A stretch of 64,000 nucleotides of DNA from Heterobilharzia americana (GCA_944470555.2 OX104130.1:43495491-43559490), one strand, 5' to 3'. Numbered from the stretch's first letter, positions 40,088 to 51,110 are shown. The notes: a model not told the origin generated them from the letters alone. Translations and numbers: made by a program.

Positions 40088-41439
40088 CTCACCTTTTTAT
40101 TTTCATATCATATGTATAATTTCTGCACCATGACTTTATGTTGTTTATTTTTTTTCAACTCATTTCCTTTCTATGTTGTGCGCACACTATGTTTTGTTGT
40201 AATTTTTTGAAATAGGTTCAATTAAGAAAAAATGCATAGTAGGTCTTCCAATGTAATAGTGTTTTGATATTAGTTTATGACAAAATAATTCTGTAAAGTA
40301 TATACCCTTGTGTGATACTGTTGTTTAATATACTAGTAAATGTGAACTCGTTCAGTTATTTGTAAGACGAGCGCTATAAGTTCGTAGGTGGCGTAAATTG
40401 GTTCACAACTCGGTATCAGAGTTGAATTTCATTTTGTTGAACAAATCCAGGGTGAAACTTTTGCCTTGTTTTTCGATGCGGATTATAGGAACTTTTGTTG
40501 GTTAGTATATATAATCTTATTTGTTTATTACTTATTGCTTTTACAGTTTAAATGAGTCTTTCTGAACAAATTGGCTTGTTTTAATTGCTCACGGTGTTCT
40601 TAATTATCGTTGTGTGCTGCAGGTACATACAGATTTCTAAACTTCATTCGATGATCAACGAATTGTGACAATGAAGGTATCTATCCAGCGTTACGTCTTT
40701 CTTTACATCTAAGGTGAAGCCAGTCAATTTAGTGTATACAGTTAAATCGTTATTGTTGATGCGTTTTATAGATCCCAAAAGTGGATTAATTTCAGGCATG
40801 ATTAGGCTTTGCTAGTCATCTGTAAGTTAGTCCTAGGAGAATCATGCAAGTAGACGGATGACTTTGCTATTCATTACTACGTTGGTAAACTCTGATTCCA
40901 AACCGGTCGTATATACAAACTGTGAGACACAGACAGCACACACCTTTGTCACTGACAAGCATACATTTATCCACTGCCTTGTGGATGAAACCTCAAGTCA
41001 AAAGCTTGGAATGTGATTTAAGAAAATTATTTGCTTTGGTCTGGGCGTATGAACAGTATCATATTCCACATGCAACTTACGAATCAACATTGACAACAAA
41101 GATTACGAAGCGGTCACCAAATCTTTTTACAAGGAACTAAACTTAATGTGTAACTAACTTTCTACGAGATAATTCAATTTGTCTTCTCTATATCGCCGTT
41201 ATTTTCAAATCTGTACTTATCCTATCTTTTCGTTGTCATTTCTTAATTTATCTTATGCACCTTTATTTCATTCGGCTACTCGTCACTAACTATTGTTCTC
41301 TTTCATCTGCATCCTTATTCTATCAATGGTTGCTTCAGTAAAGCTGTTCTTTGATGCGGTTTCTGACTCCACTATTTTAAAACCATGCACATCGTTTAAG
41401 TTGGCTTCCTCCAACATATGAAATTTAATTCACATCAGA
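40088..41439. other. MOGS 3' flank, no gene recognised
   Basis: Contains the presumed MOGS 3'UTR. I saw no canonical AATAAA close to the stop, so the polyadenylation site is not assigned. Nothing else was recognised in this stretch. Confidence 0.5.
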
Positions 41440-42445
41440 CCACTATAAGTTTTCCCTAGGACTCTGGAAAACCTGTCCCTTGTTGTATGCTGTACTGCAG
41501 CGACCGGTATGGAAAGTCGCTACGAAGTGCTGCTCCGAATAGCTTTGCCGTCTAATAACTCAGAGTGTTTACCGTTGACCTATGGGGGCAACCCTTTGCT
41601 ACCAAAATCTAGTGTTACCGTTGCTTTAATTGCAGGAGCTGAAACTAGTCGACTGGGTCACTATTAACAGTTGTCTGTGCTCTCTTAGTTTGCAAGGTCC
41701 AATTAGAGTGAGGAAAACACGAGAAATTATATCTCTCCATCAAGTGTTCTTGTGCTCTGAGTGATTGGGACTCAGATGTAGTTGAGGATGAGTCCGACTA
41801 TCAATTGACTGACCTCTTCCAAGTGTGTCTATCCAATATTGTAGCAGGGGACTTGAATATACAGGTCGCGCTTCTGGGCTCATACAGGAGTTTTCAGATG
41901 ACCAATGAGGGTTATTTGTTCATTATCCTAATAACTCAGATTGTCTTCTGCGGCTTTGTGCACATCACAATCTATTTTAAGTCAACACTAACTTCTTGCG
42001 CAACCTTCTGCATGGTGTTACCTGGTGTCTTCCCTCTGCTACTCAAGCCTAAAATGAAATAGGTTACATTTCAGTGAGCTACTCGTGGAATGAGTGTATT
42101 CTGAACTTTCTCTTCTTCTGCAGCACCCGATTTATTCTGAATGCATTTCACTGTGCTCTAAGTTCATCTTGTGTTTCAGTGTCATGAAAATGATCTGCGT
42201 AAGTAGGTCAAAGTGAGCAAATTGTGCAATGTCTGCACCTGAAAGACGGCATGAAAATGGTAAGTAAATCCGCTGTTGGTTTCAGAGAACGTCTTGCAAA
42301 TAGACAATGGGTCTCTACAAGCTTCTTACAATTTATTGACGCTCATCGGTCTATTCCAGCAGTCTGCGAGCATACTAGTATGCATAATTTCCTTACACGA
42401 CAGATCATCAGACTTCCTGTGATACATCTGATTTTGAGTACAAGT
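41440..42445 (+). mobile_element. Family C non-LTR element, 5' fragment
   Basis: Pieces parallel the endonuclease of the copy at 3410-7281: GAETSRLDWVTINSCLCSL near 41640, a DEVKDE-like stretch near 41780, and VAGDLNIQVALLGS near 41842 (for VAGDFNAQVG). The part at 42200-42410 (ATGAAAATGGTAAGTAAATCC, FLQFIDAHRSIPAVCEHTS) matches 2050-2220 of copy 1 (LQLLDVHRTIPVDSEYTG). It is heavily mutated. Confidence 0.7.
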
Positions 42446-42850
42446 TAAGGTGCATCTACAATGGCAGTTAAATAAAGAAAACAGATAAACGGGCATGCAT
42501 TAGACTCTGAACACGCACCGAAATGCTTACGTTTCAAAAACAAACATGTTTTCAGTAGTTCAGTATCTTTTTGACTCAGGAAGTGGAGTAGACACCTTGA
42601 AATCCCTCAAGGTAATCAACAAACAGAGTAATCTGAATTTTCTGAAGTTTGCTGAGATTGTAGCGATCAAATGAATGAGATCGGAATTATGTATTGAGAA
42701 AGAAACAGTGATCAGTATTTCTCTTCTCCCTACCAGCTTAATTTTTACTCTTTCTCTTATCTGATGATACCACGTCTTGACTGGACCTTTGTTTTGCACA
42801 AAATCTTGGTCACTTTGTCAACTGGGTTCAGCACATTACATTGTAACATA
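42446..42850. other. No gene recognised
   Basis: About 400 bp between the family C fragment and RTE B. No coding or repeat signal could be recognised. Confidence 0.5.
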
Positions 42851-42865
42851 TTTTTCCTGTTGCTT
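42851..42865. repeat. Target-site duplication of right RTE B (3' side)
   Basis: TTTTTCCTGTTGCTT is repeated exactly at 46091-46105, beyond the element's other end. Confidence 0.95.
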
Positions 42866-42876
42866 TATTATTACTA

Positions 42877-45255
42877 TTATTCGTCCCTTGGGTTCCTAGT
42901 GGAACATAGGGCTTCAGTAGCACGCCTCCAGTGACCTCTGTTCTCTGAGATCTTTTGAACCTGGTTCCACGACAGCCCAGAAGCTCTCATTTCCTCCTCG
43001 CATGACCTCCTCCATGTCACCCTCGGACGTCCAACTCGTCGCTTCCCATGGGGATTCCACTCGAGGGCCTGACGCGTGATGTCCTCAGTCGGCCTTCTCA
43101 GTGCATGGCCAATCCATCTCCACTTCTTCCTGCATATTTGTTGCGTGATAGGTTCTTGGTTGGTTCGTTCCCAGAGCTCCTTGTTGCTTATTTTTTCTGG
43201 CCATCTGATCTTCAGTAGCGAGCGTAAGCAGTTGTTGATGAATGTCTGTAGTTTATTGGAAATGCCTTTCGTGACGCGCCAAGTCTCTGAACCATACAAG
43301 AGCACTGACTTGACGTTGGTGTTGAAAATCCGTATCTTGTTCCGCATGCTAAGTGCAGAAGATCTCCACACTGGTTTCAGGCTAATGAATGCCTGTCTTG
43401 CTTTTCCGATTCTGACTTTGACGTCCTCGTCCGTCCCGCCTGTAGTTGAAACAGTGCTTCCTAGATAAGTGAAGGAGGTTACTTCCTTCAAGTTTCTCCC
43501 GTTGACGGTGATTGGAGTTTGTTGTGGTTGTTGGAGTTGTTGGTGCGGTATCTTCATCACTTCTGTCTTCTCTATATTCACCTGAAGTCCCGTCTTAGCT
43601 GCCTCTTCTATCAACTTGTTAGTTTTTGCCTGCAGATCTTCAAGTTTGTGTGACATCAGACACAAGTCATTGTTGGCGAAATCCAAGTCTTCTAGGTTCT
43701 TTTCCGTCGTCCAGTGTATCCCCCTCTTCTCGCTGCCTACTGTTTGCTGCATGATCCAGTCCACCACAATAAGGAATATCATGGGGGATAGTAGGCAACC
43801 TTGTTTCACTCCTGTCTTCACTTCAAAGGCATCACTGAGCTTCCCATTGTGAATTACTTGGCATGTGGCATCTTCATATAGTTGTTGAATGGGGCGGATA
43901 AAGGTTTGCGGTACTCCGTAGTATTGAAGCAGTTTCCAAATTACTTCTCGGTCGACGCTGTCAAAGGCCTTCTCAAAGTCGATGAAGTTGAGGTAGAGAG
44001 CTGATTGCCATTCTACGCTCTGTTCTATGATGATACGAAGCGTTGCAATTTGGTCTGCACATGATTTGTACTTCCTGAAGCCTGCCTGTTCCGGTCGTAG
44101 TTTTGAATCCAGTGCGTCTTTAAGCCTCTCCAGGATGATGCGGCTTAATATTTTACTTGGGGTGGACAGGAGAGTGATTCCGTGCCAGTTCTTGCAAGCA
44201 CTGAGGTCTCCCTTCTTCGGCAGTTTGACAAGGTAACCCTTCTTCCAATCGTCCGGTACCTTCTCTTCCTTCCACACCTTCTGCAATAGTGGTGTGAGCA
44301 TGTCCGCTGTTGTCTCTGCATCTGTTCTCAGTGCTTCTGGCGGTATTCCATCTGGTCCTGCTGCTTTCCCGCATTTCAGTAGCTTTATGGCGTTCAGGAC
44401 TTCCATTTTCGTTGGGGGATTAATGTTCACTTGTAATTCAGCGGCTGCAGGTGGTATTTCTGGACGAAGTGCAGGTGGTGGTCGATTCAAGAGCTTCTTG
44501 AAGTGGTCAACCCATCGTTTCCTCTGTTTCTCTTCTTTTGTAATTAAATTTCCTTCTTCATCTTTTATTGGTTTCATCTGTGTTGGTCTCTTCCCTGATA
44601 GCAACCTGGTTATTTGATACAATGTCGTCAGGTCTCTCTTACCTGCAGCCTGTTCTGCTTCACTTGCCAGTGTTTCGTAGAAGTGTCTTTTGTCTTTGCG
44701 TGCACTCTTCTTCACTTCTTTGTCCAGTGTTTTATACATTGTGCTCAGTCCCTCTTGTCGTTGAGCATCCTTGCACTGGTTTATCTTCTGCTTCACCATC
44801 CTCCTCTCCTCTATCAGCTTCCAGGTATCCGTCGAGATCCATTCCTTGTCTTCTTTCTTCTTCCTTCCTAATACTGTTGTGCAGGTTTCTTTCCACATAG
44901 CTTTCAAAGACTTCCAGTGTTCTTCCACACAGGTTTCTTCAGGGATGTCCCTCGATGTCTCCCATTTTGTCTTGATGGCTGCCTTGAAGATCTCCTTTGT
45001 AGTTTCATCCTTCAGTTTCCGAGTGTTGTACTTGAATTGAGGTCTATCACCAGCTTCCTTGAAGGCTTTTAACTTGATTTGGAAGGTTCCTTGCACTAGA
45101 TAGTGGTCTGAACCTACATCTGCTCCTCTTCTTGACCTTGTGTTAAGTAGACTGCGTCTCCATTTTCTTGAGATTGAGATAAAGTCGATTTGATTTTTAG
45201 TGTGTCCATCTGGTGAAGTCCATGTCGCTTTGTGGATATCTTTGTGCCTGAACAC
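42877..45255 (-). CDS. RTE B endonuclease end plus reverse transcriptase (full-length frame)
   Basis: 792 residues, the longest frame in the window. Order: MFRHKDIHKATW...NQIDFISI (endonuclease end), GSDHYLVQG, lysine-rich linker, RT blocks CGKAAGPDGIPPEAL, QAGFRKYKSC, FIDFEKAFDSVDRE, GVKQGCLLSPMIFLIVVDW, LDFANNDLCLMSH, TYLGSTVS, YGSETWRVTKG, WRWIGHALRRP and GKRRVGRPRVTWRRSC. The catalytic box expected as FADD reads FANND, so one or both metal-binding aspartates may be lost. Compared with the middle copy, K replaces M (NAIKLLK), Y replaces N (GYLVK) and S replaces G (SKILSRI). Confidence 0.93.
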   Translation of the reverse strand: MFRHKDIHKATWTSPDGHTKNQIDFISISRKWRRSLLNTRSRRGADVGSDHYLVQGTFQIKLKAFKEAGDRPQFKYNTRKLKDETTKEIFKAAIKTKWETSRDIPEETCVEEHWKSLKAMWKETCTTVLGRKKKEDKEWISTDTWKLIEERRMVKQKINQCKDAQRQEGLSTMYKTLDKEVKKSARKDKRHFYETLASEAEQAAGKRDLTTLYQITRLLSGKRPTQMKPIKDEEGNLITKEEKQRKRWVDHFKKLLNRPPPALRPEIPPAAAELQVNINPPTKMEVLNAIKLLKCGKAAGPDGIPPEALRTDAETTADMLTPLLQKVWKEEKVPDDWKKGYLVKLPKKGDLSACKNWHGITLLSTPSKILSRIILERLKDALDSKLRPEQAGFRKYKSCADQIATLRIIIEQSVEWQSALYLNFIDFEKAFDSVDREVIWKLLQYYGVPQTFIRPIQQLYEDATCQVIHNGKLSDAFEVKTGVKQGCLLSPMIFLIVVDWIMQQTVGSEKRGIHWTTEKNLEDLDFANNDLCLMSHKLEDLQAKTNKLIEEAAKTGLQVNIEKTEVMKIPHQQLQQPQQTPITVNGRNLKEVTSFTYLGSTVSTTGGTDEDVKVRIGKARQAFISLKPVWRSSALSMRNKIRIFNTNVKSVLLYGSETWRVTKGISNKLQTFINNCLRSLLKIRWPEKISNKELWERTNQEPITQQICRKKWRWIGHALRRPTEDITRQALEWNPHGKRRVGRPRVTWRRSCEEEMRASGLSWNQVQKISENRGHWRRATEALCSTRNPRDE

Positions 45256-46027
45256 GCTGCCTCACTGCAATCACCAAATCGTTGAATGCACAGAATTCTG
45301 CAAACAATTCTCCATTCTCGTTCATCACCTCACCTAGCGCCTCTCGACCCATGGTTAGTTCTCTTCCCGTGTTGTCCCCTCCCAGTTCCGCATTCATGTC
45401 GCCCATCAGAATTTTGATATCGCCAACTGATGTCTTGCCCAGTGTTGATTGAAGTTGTCTGTAGAAATCCTCCTTTTTCTCTTGCTCTGCATTATTTGTA
45501 GGTGCATAACATTGTATGATTGTGACCTTTCTTCCTTTTGAGTTGAATCTTGCTGTCATGATCCTGCAGGAGGAGATTGGTTCCCACTGCATGAGAGCCT
45601 TCGATGCTCTTGAGGACATCATGATAGCCACTCCCTCAGTGTGCTCGTGGTTGGCGTCTGGGTGACCGGAGTAGATTATTGATTCTCCAGTTGACAGTTT
45701 GGAGAGTCCACTCCCATTCCATCTGCTTTCGCAAATCCCAAGCACTTCGATGTTATACCTTCTCATCTCGTTTTCAATCTGTGCTGCCTTACTGGGTTCA
45801 AACATCGTGCGGACATTCCATGTCCCCACGTTTACTTTCGCTTTCATCGAGAGAAGACACATCGGCCAATTGGCTTCCCGAAGGCTTTCACCATTTGGCG
45901 TCATTTCGCCTCTGCGATTCCAGCGGGGAATAAGTTTGTTTTCATTTTTTATATTTTGTTTGTGCTTTGAAGTTTCTTTAGCGGTTAGATTTGTTTTACG
46001 GGGTAGGGTTGCTAGCCCTATGCCCAA
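45197..46027 (-). CDS. RTE B endonuclease frame (right copy)
   Basis: 276 residues, same protein as the other two copies (TWNVRTMFEPSKAAQ, SRWNGSGLS, CYAPTNNAEQE, MGDMNAELGGDN). It runs into stop after TRWTH in the shifted frame. It overlaps the RT frame by 59 nt. Confidence 0.85.
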   Translation of the reverse strand: MGIGLATLPRKTNLTAKETSKHKQNIKNENKLIPRWNRRGEMTPNGESLREANWPMCLLSMKAKVNVGTWNVRTMFEPSKAAQIENEMRRYNIEVLGICESRWNGSGLSKLSTGESIIYSGHPDANHEHTEGVAIMMSSRASKALMQWEPISSCRIMTARFNSKGRKVTIIQCYAPTNNAEQEKKEDFYRQLQSTLGKTSVGDIKILMGDMNAELGGDNTGRELTMGREALGEVMNENGELFAEFCAFNDLVIAVRQRVQAQRYPQSDMDFTRWTH

Positions 46028-46090
46028 CCTTCCCTCTTTACCCGGGCTTAGGACCGGCTAGTAACTAGTAAACTAGTTAACCAGGTGAGG

Positions 46091-46105
46091 TTTTTCCTGT
46101 TGCTT
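46091..46105. repeat. Target-site duplication of right RTE B (5' side)
   Basis: TTTTTCCTGTTGCTT, partner of 42851-42865. The left arm keeps this 5' copy only (25374-25388 on the other strand). Confidence 0.95.
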
Positions 46106-47656
46106 ATCATCAACTTATTTATCACGCAATCTTCGTACATCATCTTTGGTTTTAAGTACCAAAACACTGTTACTCTTTATTCATAATTCATTTTACTCCC
46201 TGTTGAATAAGATATACAACTGAAACATTTTAGTATGTCTTGTAAATTTTATCCGAGGGTTTATATTCCTTACTATTACATTTGGATTCAAGTTAACTAA
46301 CTTCATTTGACTATAAAAGTGTGTTCAAGTTCTTTTGTATGAAATTCTAGATGTTTTAGGTTATTAGCCACTGCTAAGAAACCGACGAAATAGATAAAAT
46401 ATTGTCGAATTAGCAAGTGATCTCAACCCTCGCTTAGTTAAGTTGAGCTAATTATGTAGGGCTTTCAGCATTATTAATGACCTTCCATGTCGCCAAACTG
46501 GTGGAGCTGCGGCTCATCTATTTAGGTACTTGGTTTGCGATCAAGGGATCACGGGTTCGAGTTTTGCTCCAACTACTGAGGTTTAAACAGTCAGATAATA
46601 TGATTATCTCTCATAAAATTAGCGTGGCTCATGGCCTACCAAAAGAATGTGTGGTGTTCATTTTCAATTTATTTTGATAGTCGTTTGTGTCGGACGCTGC
46701 TGACAATAAAGCTTTGAATTGATATATCATGTAGCACCTTTGACGAAAGACATGGTACTGGATGATCAACTAGTGAGCAATTTTGAGAGGAAAACGAATG
46801 GCCAGTACAGATTTATAGAAAGCAGGAGAACAAAACTGAAGAAGGGAGAACATGAGTAATACTTGCGAAAAGAAAATTTTCAGTGAAGTATTAATATCTA
46901 ATCAGTACTGAACATAGTTTGCCGGCGATAATTTCTAATCACGTAATCGACGATTGCAATATAACGGGGGGGGGGCAGATAAGTTTTATTGCTACTAGGT
47001 TACCTTTGGAGAAGATCAGTTGGCGATCGCCATTCTTTGTGTCATGGCAGATTACACAATGATCATGTGTATGTCCGTTGAGATAGGAGCTATCTACAGT
47101 AACTGCTTTATATGCTTGAGTAGATGAGAATATCAAGCATGTATTAAAGGAGCAAATAGGCATTTTTGTAAACATTAGCAGCATATCTCATCCAAATTAG
47201 GCTTTGCGCTAGTATTCAGTCTGGTGCGAGAAGAGTGGCAAAAACAGTTCGTATCCTGCAACCAACACACACTTAATCTGGTGAACCGTTGGAACCTCAT
47301 TCAGACTGGTGGTCGCGATATTACTCATTTTAATTATCTCTGAGCAAGAAGACGAAGATTATTGAAATCTAAAATAACTAGGAGTACTAGTATTAACTGT
47401 AGGCAATGATGTATGGCAAAGGAGAAGGCATCAAACCTAGTTAGTACGTCACAGTTATTTCTGCATTTTTAAGAGGCAGACACAATAAGATGATGGTTAG
47501 GGAAACTACAGCGGGAAACTACTGGTATCCGGTAACACAAAGGAAAAGGCAGTTCGGAGCTTTGTGGTAACACTTTGAATATAAATTCAGCTGACCTACG
47601 ATCAGTTCCCCAACGTTGTCAAAACATGAGTGGTATGTCGATATCGGTCGTTTAAA
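46106..47656. other. Spacer between RTE A and B (right arm)
   Basis: Inverted twin of 23823-25373. It contains the tRNA-like repeat at 46469-46699. A run GGGGGGGGG sits at about 46967-46975 (on the left arm, the C run at about 24504-24512). No gene was recognised. Confidence 0.8.
46469..46699 (+). mobile_element. tRNA-derived SINE-like repeat (right arm copy)
   Basis: Same unit as 24780-25010: CTGGTGGAGCTGCGGCTCATC, then GGGATCACGGGTTCGAG (B box). It is followed by AT-rich sequence ending at a CAATAAAGC word. Confidence 0.5.
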
Positions 47657-49826
47657 CCTCACCTAAACCAACCCTAGTTCACTAGTTCCTAGCCGGTCCT
47701 AAGTCCGGATAGAGAGGGAAGGTTGGCCATAGGGCTACCAACCCTACCCCGTAAAACCAATCCAATCACTAAAGAAACTTCAAAGCACAAACAAAATATA
47801 AAAAATAGAAACAAAATTATTCCTCGTTGGAATCGGAGAGGCGAAAGGACGCTGGTTGGTGAAAGTCTTGGCGAAGTCAATTGGTCGATGTGTCTTCTCT
47901 CAATGGAGGTGAAAGTAAACGTGGGGACATGGAATGTCCGCACAATGTTTGAAGCTTCCTGGCAAGGCTGCCCAGATTGCCAAAGAGATGAGAAAGTATA
48001 GCATAGAAGTGCTAGGAATCTGTGAGAGCAGATGAGATGAGAGTGAACTCTCCAAACTTTCAACTGGAGAGTCAATAATCTACTCCGATATTGTCACCCA
48101 GACGACAACCACGAACCAGCACACTGAGTTTTCGAGTGGCTGTCATAATGTCTCCAACAGCACCAAAGGCTCTCAGGCAATGGGAACCAATCTCCTCCTG
48201 CAGCATCATGACAGTAAGATTCAAATCGAAGGAAAAGAAGGAAAGTCACAATCATATAATGCTACGCTATGCACCCACAAATAATGCAGATCAAGAGAAG
48301 TGGGAAGAATTCTATAGACAACTTCAGTCAGTACCAGAAAAGATCCCAGCCCAGTTGGCGACATCGAAATCCATTCTAATGGGTTAGGTGACATGAATGC
48401 CAAACTGGAAGCGGACAACACAGGAGGAGAACTCATCGTGGGTCGAGAAGCACTCGGTGAAATGATGAGTGAGAGTGGAGAAATGTTTGCAGACTTCTGC
48501 GCATTTAATGGTTTGGTGATTGGAGGTAGTGTGCACAAACACAAGGATAATCACAAAGCGACATGGATTTGCTTTCACCAGGTGGACATACTACACTAAA
48601 AAGTATCCAGCCACATCTTCCTGGAGTGACTAAAACATGCTCTGGATTTAAAATTACGACCGGAACAGGCTGGCTGGCTTCAGGAAGAACAAATCATATG
48701 CAGACCAAACTGCAACGCTACGCTACGCACCATCATAGAACAGAGGATAGAATGGCACTCAACTCTTCATGTTACCTCAACTGCATCGACTTTGAAAAGG
48801 CCTTCGACGCCCTTGAAGTGAAGACAGGAAAGAGTAAGACAAGGCTGCCGCCTACTATCATCGATGATCTTCCTGATTGTAGTCGACTGGATCATGCAGC
48901 AAACTGTGAGGAGTGAGAAGACCGATGAAAAGATCCTAGAAGATCTGGATTTCGCCCATGACGATTTATGTCCAATGTCTTGTCGCACAAACTCGAAGAT
49001 CTACAGGCGGAAACCAACAAGTTGACAGAAGAGGCAGCGAAGACGGGACTTCAAGTGAATGTAGAGAAGACAGAGGTAGAGGTGATGAAGATACCCAACG
49101 AACAACAGCGTGAACAACAAGCACCAATCACCATGAATGGGAGAAACCTAAAGAAAGTAGTCTCTTCCACCTACCCACCTACCTAGACAGCATCGTTTTA
49201 ACTACCGACGGCACAGGCACAGATGAGGACGTCAAAGCCAGGATCGGAAAGACAGTAAGACAGGCCTTCATTAACCTGAAATCAGTGTGGAGATCTACTA
49301 CACTCAACATAAAGCGTGAACAATATCCGGATTTTCAACACCAGTGTCAGTCAAGTCAGTGCCGGTATATGGTTTAGAAACTTGGTGTGTCACGAAAAGC
49401 ATTTCCAACAAACTACAGACATTCATCAACAGCTGCTGCCTACGCTAGCTCACTCGATACTGACACTGAAGATCAGATGGCCAGAAAGAATAAGCAGCAA
49501 GAAACTCTGGCTGGCTGGCAACGAACTAAGCAAGAAGCTATCGCCCAACAAATATGCAGAGGAAAATGGAGATGGATCGGCCGTACACCGAGAAGACCAT
49601 CACGCGGCTAGTCAGACCCTCGAGTGGAACCCAGAAGGGAAACGAAGAGTTGGGCATCCAAGGCGAGGGTGACATGGAGGAGATCATGTGAGGAAGAAAT
49701 GAAAGCTTCTGGGCAGACGTGGAGCCAGGTTGAAAAGACTGCAGAGAAGAGAGTGAAATGGAGGCGTGCTACTGAAGCCGTATGTTCCACTAGGAACCCG
49801 CGGCACAAATAATATTAGTAATATTA
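47657..49826 (+). mobile_element. Degenerate RTE retrotransposon A (right copy)
   Basis: 5' end near 47657 (CCTCACCTAAACCAACCC, similar to the RTE B start). NVGTWNVRTMFEASWQG is at about 47910, the endonuclease piece at 48091-48599, the RT pieces FEKAFDALEVKTG at about 48795 and a DFAHDDLC box at about 48950, and the C-terminus at 49430-49812. The tail is AAATAATATTAGTAATATTA. No matching target-site duplication is visible. It carries many 4-8 bp tandem duplications relative to B and is inactive. Confidence 0.85.
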
Positions 49827-50399
49827 GCCCTCGCCTCTGGTGAGGAGTCTTTTTATTTGGAGGCGTTCTCGAACTTTGGAGTGCTAATGAGATTTTCTGC
49901 CAGTCATTTTACATGGAATTCGGCTCTTCCAGCTTGTTTTAATCAAAGGTATCATGTACTCTTGGTGGTTTTCGAATGTTCTTAAACTATCGTTTTTCTT
50001 TGTTACAACAGATCGAGAGAAGAACGTCATATTAAACAGATGTGGACTTTTTGATGCACAAAAGCACATAATATTTCTGTTTTTCGAATCCATATCTTGA
50101 ATAGTAGATTCTTCTATTGTTTGGACGAACCAATACCACTAAATCTCGTACGCTTATCCAGCACCAACTCAGTGCTTCACATTATTACCTTTGGTGCTTT
50201 TGTTATGAAAATCATTCATATCTCATAACCATTTCGTTTGAAAATATAGTCTTGGGATTAAATTTCCTAATTTATTTCATTCTGAGAATTCCATACTGTA
50301 TCAAACATTGTTTGAAAATGAATCTGCTGTAATTTTAAAAAAAATAATTATGAAGCGGTAAGGTCTGAATTCAAAGTTGAAGGTGGGAAATTACTGATT
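49827..50399. other. No gene recognised
   Basis: AT-rich DNA without recognisable coding sequence. The open frames at 49884-50093 (-) and 50117-50332 (+) have no motif support. Confidence 0.5.
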
Positions 50400-51110
50400 A
50401 GAGCAATTGAAGTACTGGCTAGTGTAGGAATCAGAAACTGTGCTCAGACGGGTCTAGATCATTGATCATTCCAGTGTATAAGAAGGGAAATTTCTTCTGA
50501 TGAGATTCACAAGAGAATCCGTTCTAGTAACATCGTGTCTAAGTAACTACAGTTCTCGTGGTCATCTGACACGTAACCAGAACTGGAAAACAAACTTAAG
50601 AAAGCCAGGAAACTGAAACACCCCTATACTAGTTATATTTCCTCTGGCTTACTTTGCGGCTACCGGCGATTATATTTGACTCCGTCGATCGAGGGACTTT
50701 GTGATGGTATCTGACAGTAAAATGATCACCAAATAATTACGTTATACTAATCAAGGTCTTCTACTTGAAATACTACAGCATCTAGAGGGATCATGTAGAG
50801 TTTGTGTCTGAGGTAACGACAACCAATATTATACACTAGGGCTACCTACTTCCACCTTTCCTACTTAAATTTGTTAGAAAACTGCTAATGGATATGACCC
50901 TTAGTACTTCAAAATTCGCGGAGACCTACTTGCTCCCAAGAAGGCTTCAAATGTTTTGGACTGCGTAGACGATACAGTCTCAGGTGAAAACGTTGGCAAA
51001 ATAGATTTTATTTAGAAAAACTTATGCATAAAATGGGTACACTTGGCATACATTTTGTATTTGTTAAATGTAAGATTAGGCTTGGGGCTGATCTGCACGA
51101 AATCCTGGTT
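50400..51110 (+). mobile_element. Family C non-LTR element, RT fragment
   Basis: GGTCTAGATCATTGATCATTCCAGTGTATAAGAAGG-like at about 50450 encodes SLIIPVYKKG, matching SLIIPVFKK of the copy at about 5700. DSVDRGT near 50682 (for AFDSVDRE) and VDDTVSGEN near 50967 follow. The frame is entirely broken. Confidence 0.65.

Larger units (their letters stand above)
42866..46090 (-). mobile_element. RTE retrotransposon B, full-length uninterrupted copy
   Basis: 3225 bp with a 15-bp target-site duplication and a 3' tail of AATAATAGTAATAATA type. Encodes the endonuclease frame (45197-46027) and RT frame (42877-45255), overlapping by 59 nt in different frames. It inserted into the spacer that separates it from RTE A. 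The organisation (AP-endonuclease, RT, no gag-like first frame, tiny 3'UTR, TAA-type tail) fits the RTE clade, in which schistosome SR2 is placed; exact family not verified. Confidence 0.95.
44133..49814. repeat. Right arm of 5.7-kb inverted duplication
   Basis: Reverse complement of 21665-27346 with coordinates summing to 71479 throughout. Unlike the left arm, its RTE B is not truncated and continues to 42866. At the outer edge the two arms differ by five consecutive bases next to the GGGTTCC word and then diverge in the TAA-type tails. Confidence 0.95.

Noticed and set aside
44568..44900. Serine/leucine-rich frames opposite the RTE coding strand (also at 26579 and 31397)
   Set aside because: They are antisense shadows of the RTE B linker, repeated wherever RTE B occurs.
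46500..46570. Possible tRNA gene on the + strand (and its twin at about 24909-24979)
   Set aside because: Only the B box is good; D and acceptor stems are poor. It is better explained as a tRNA-derived repeat.
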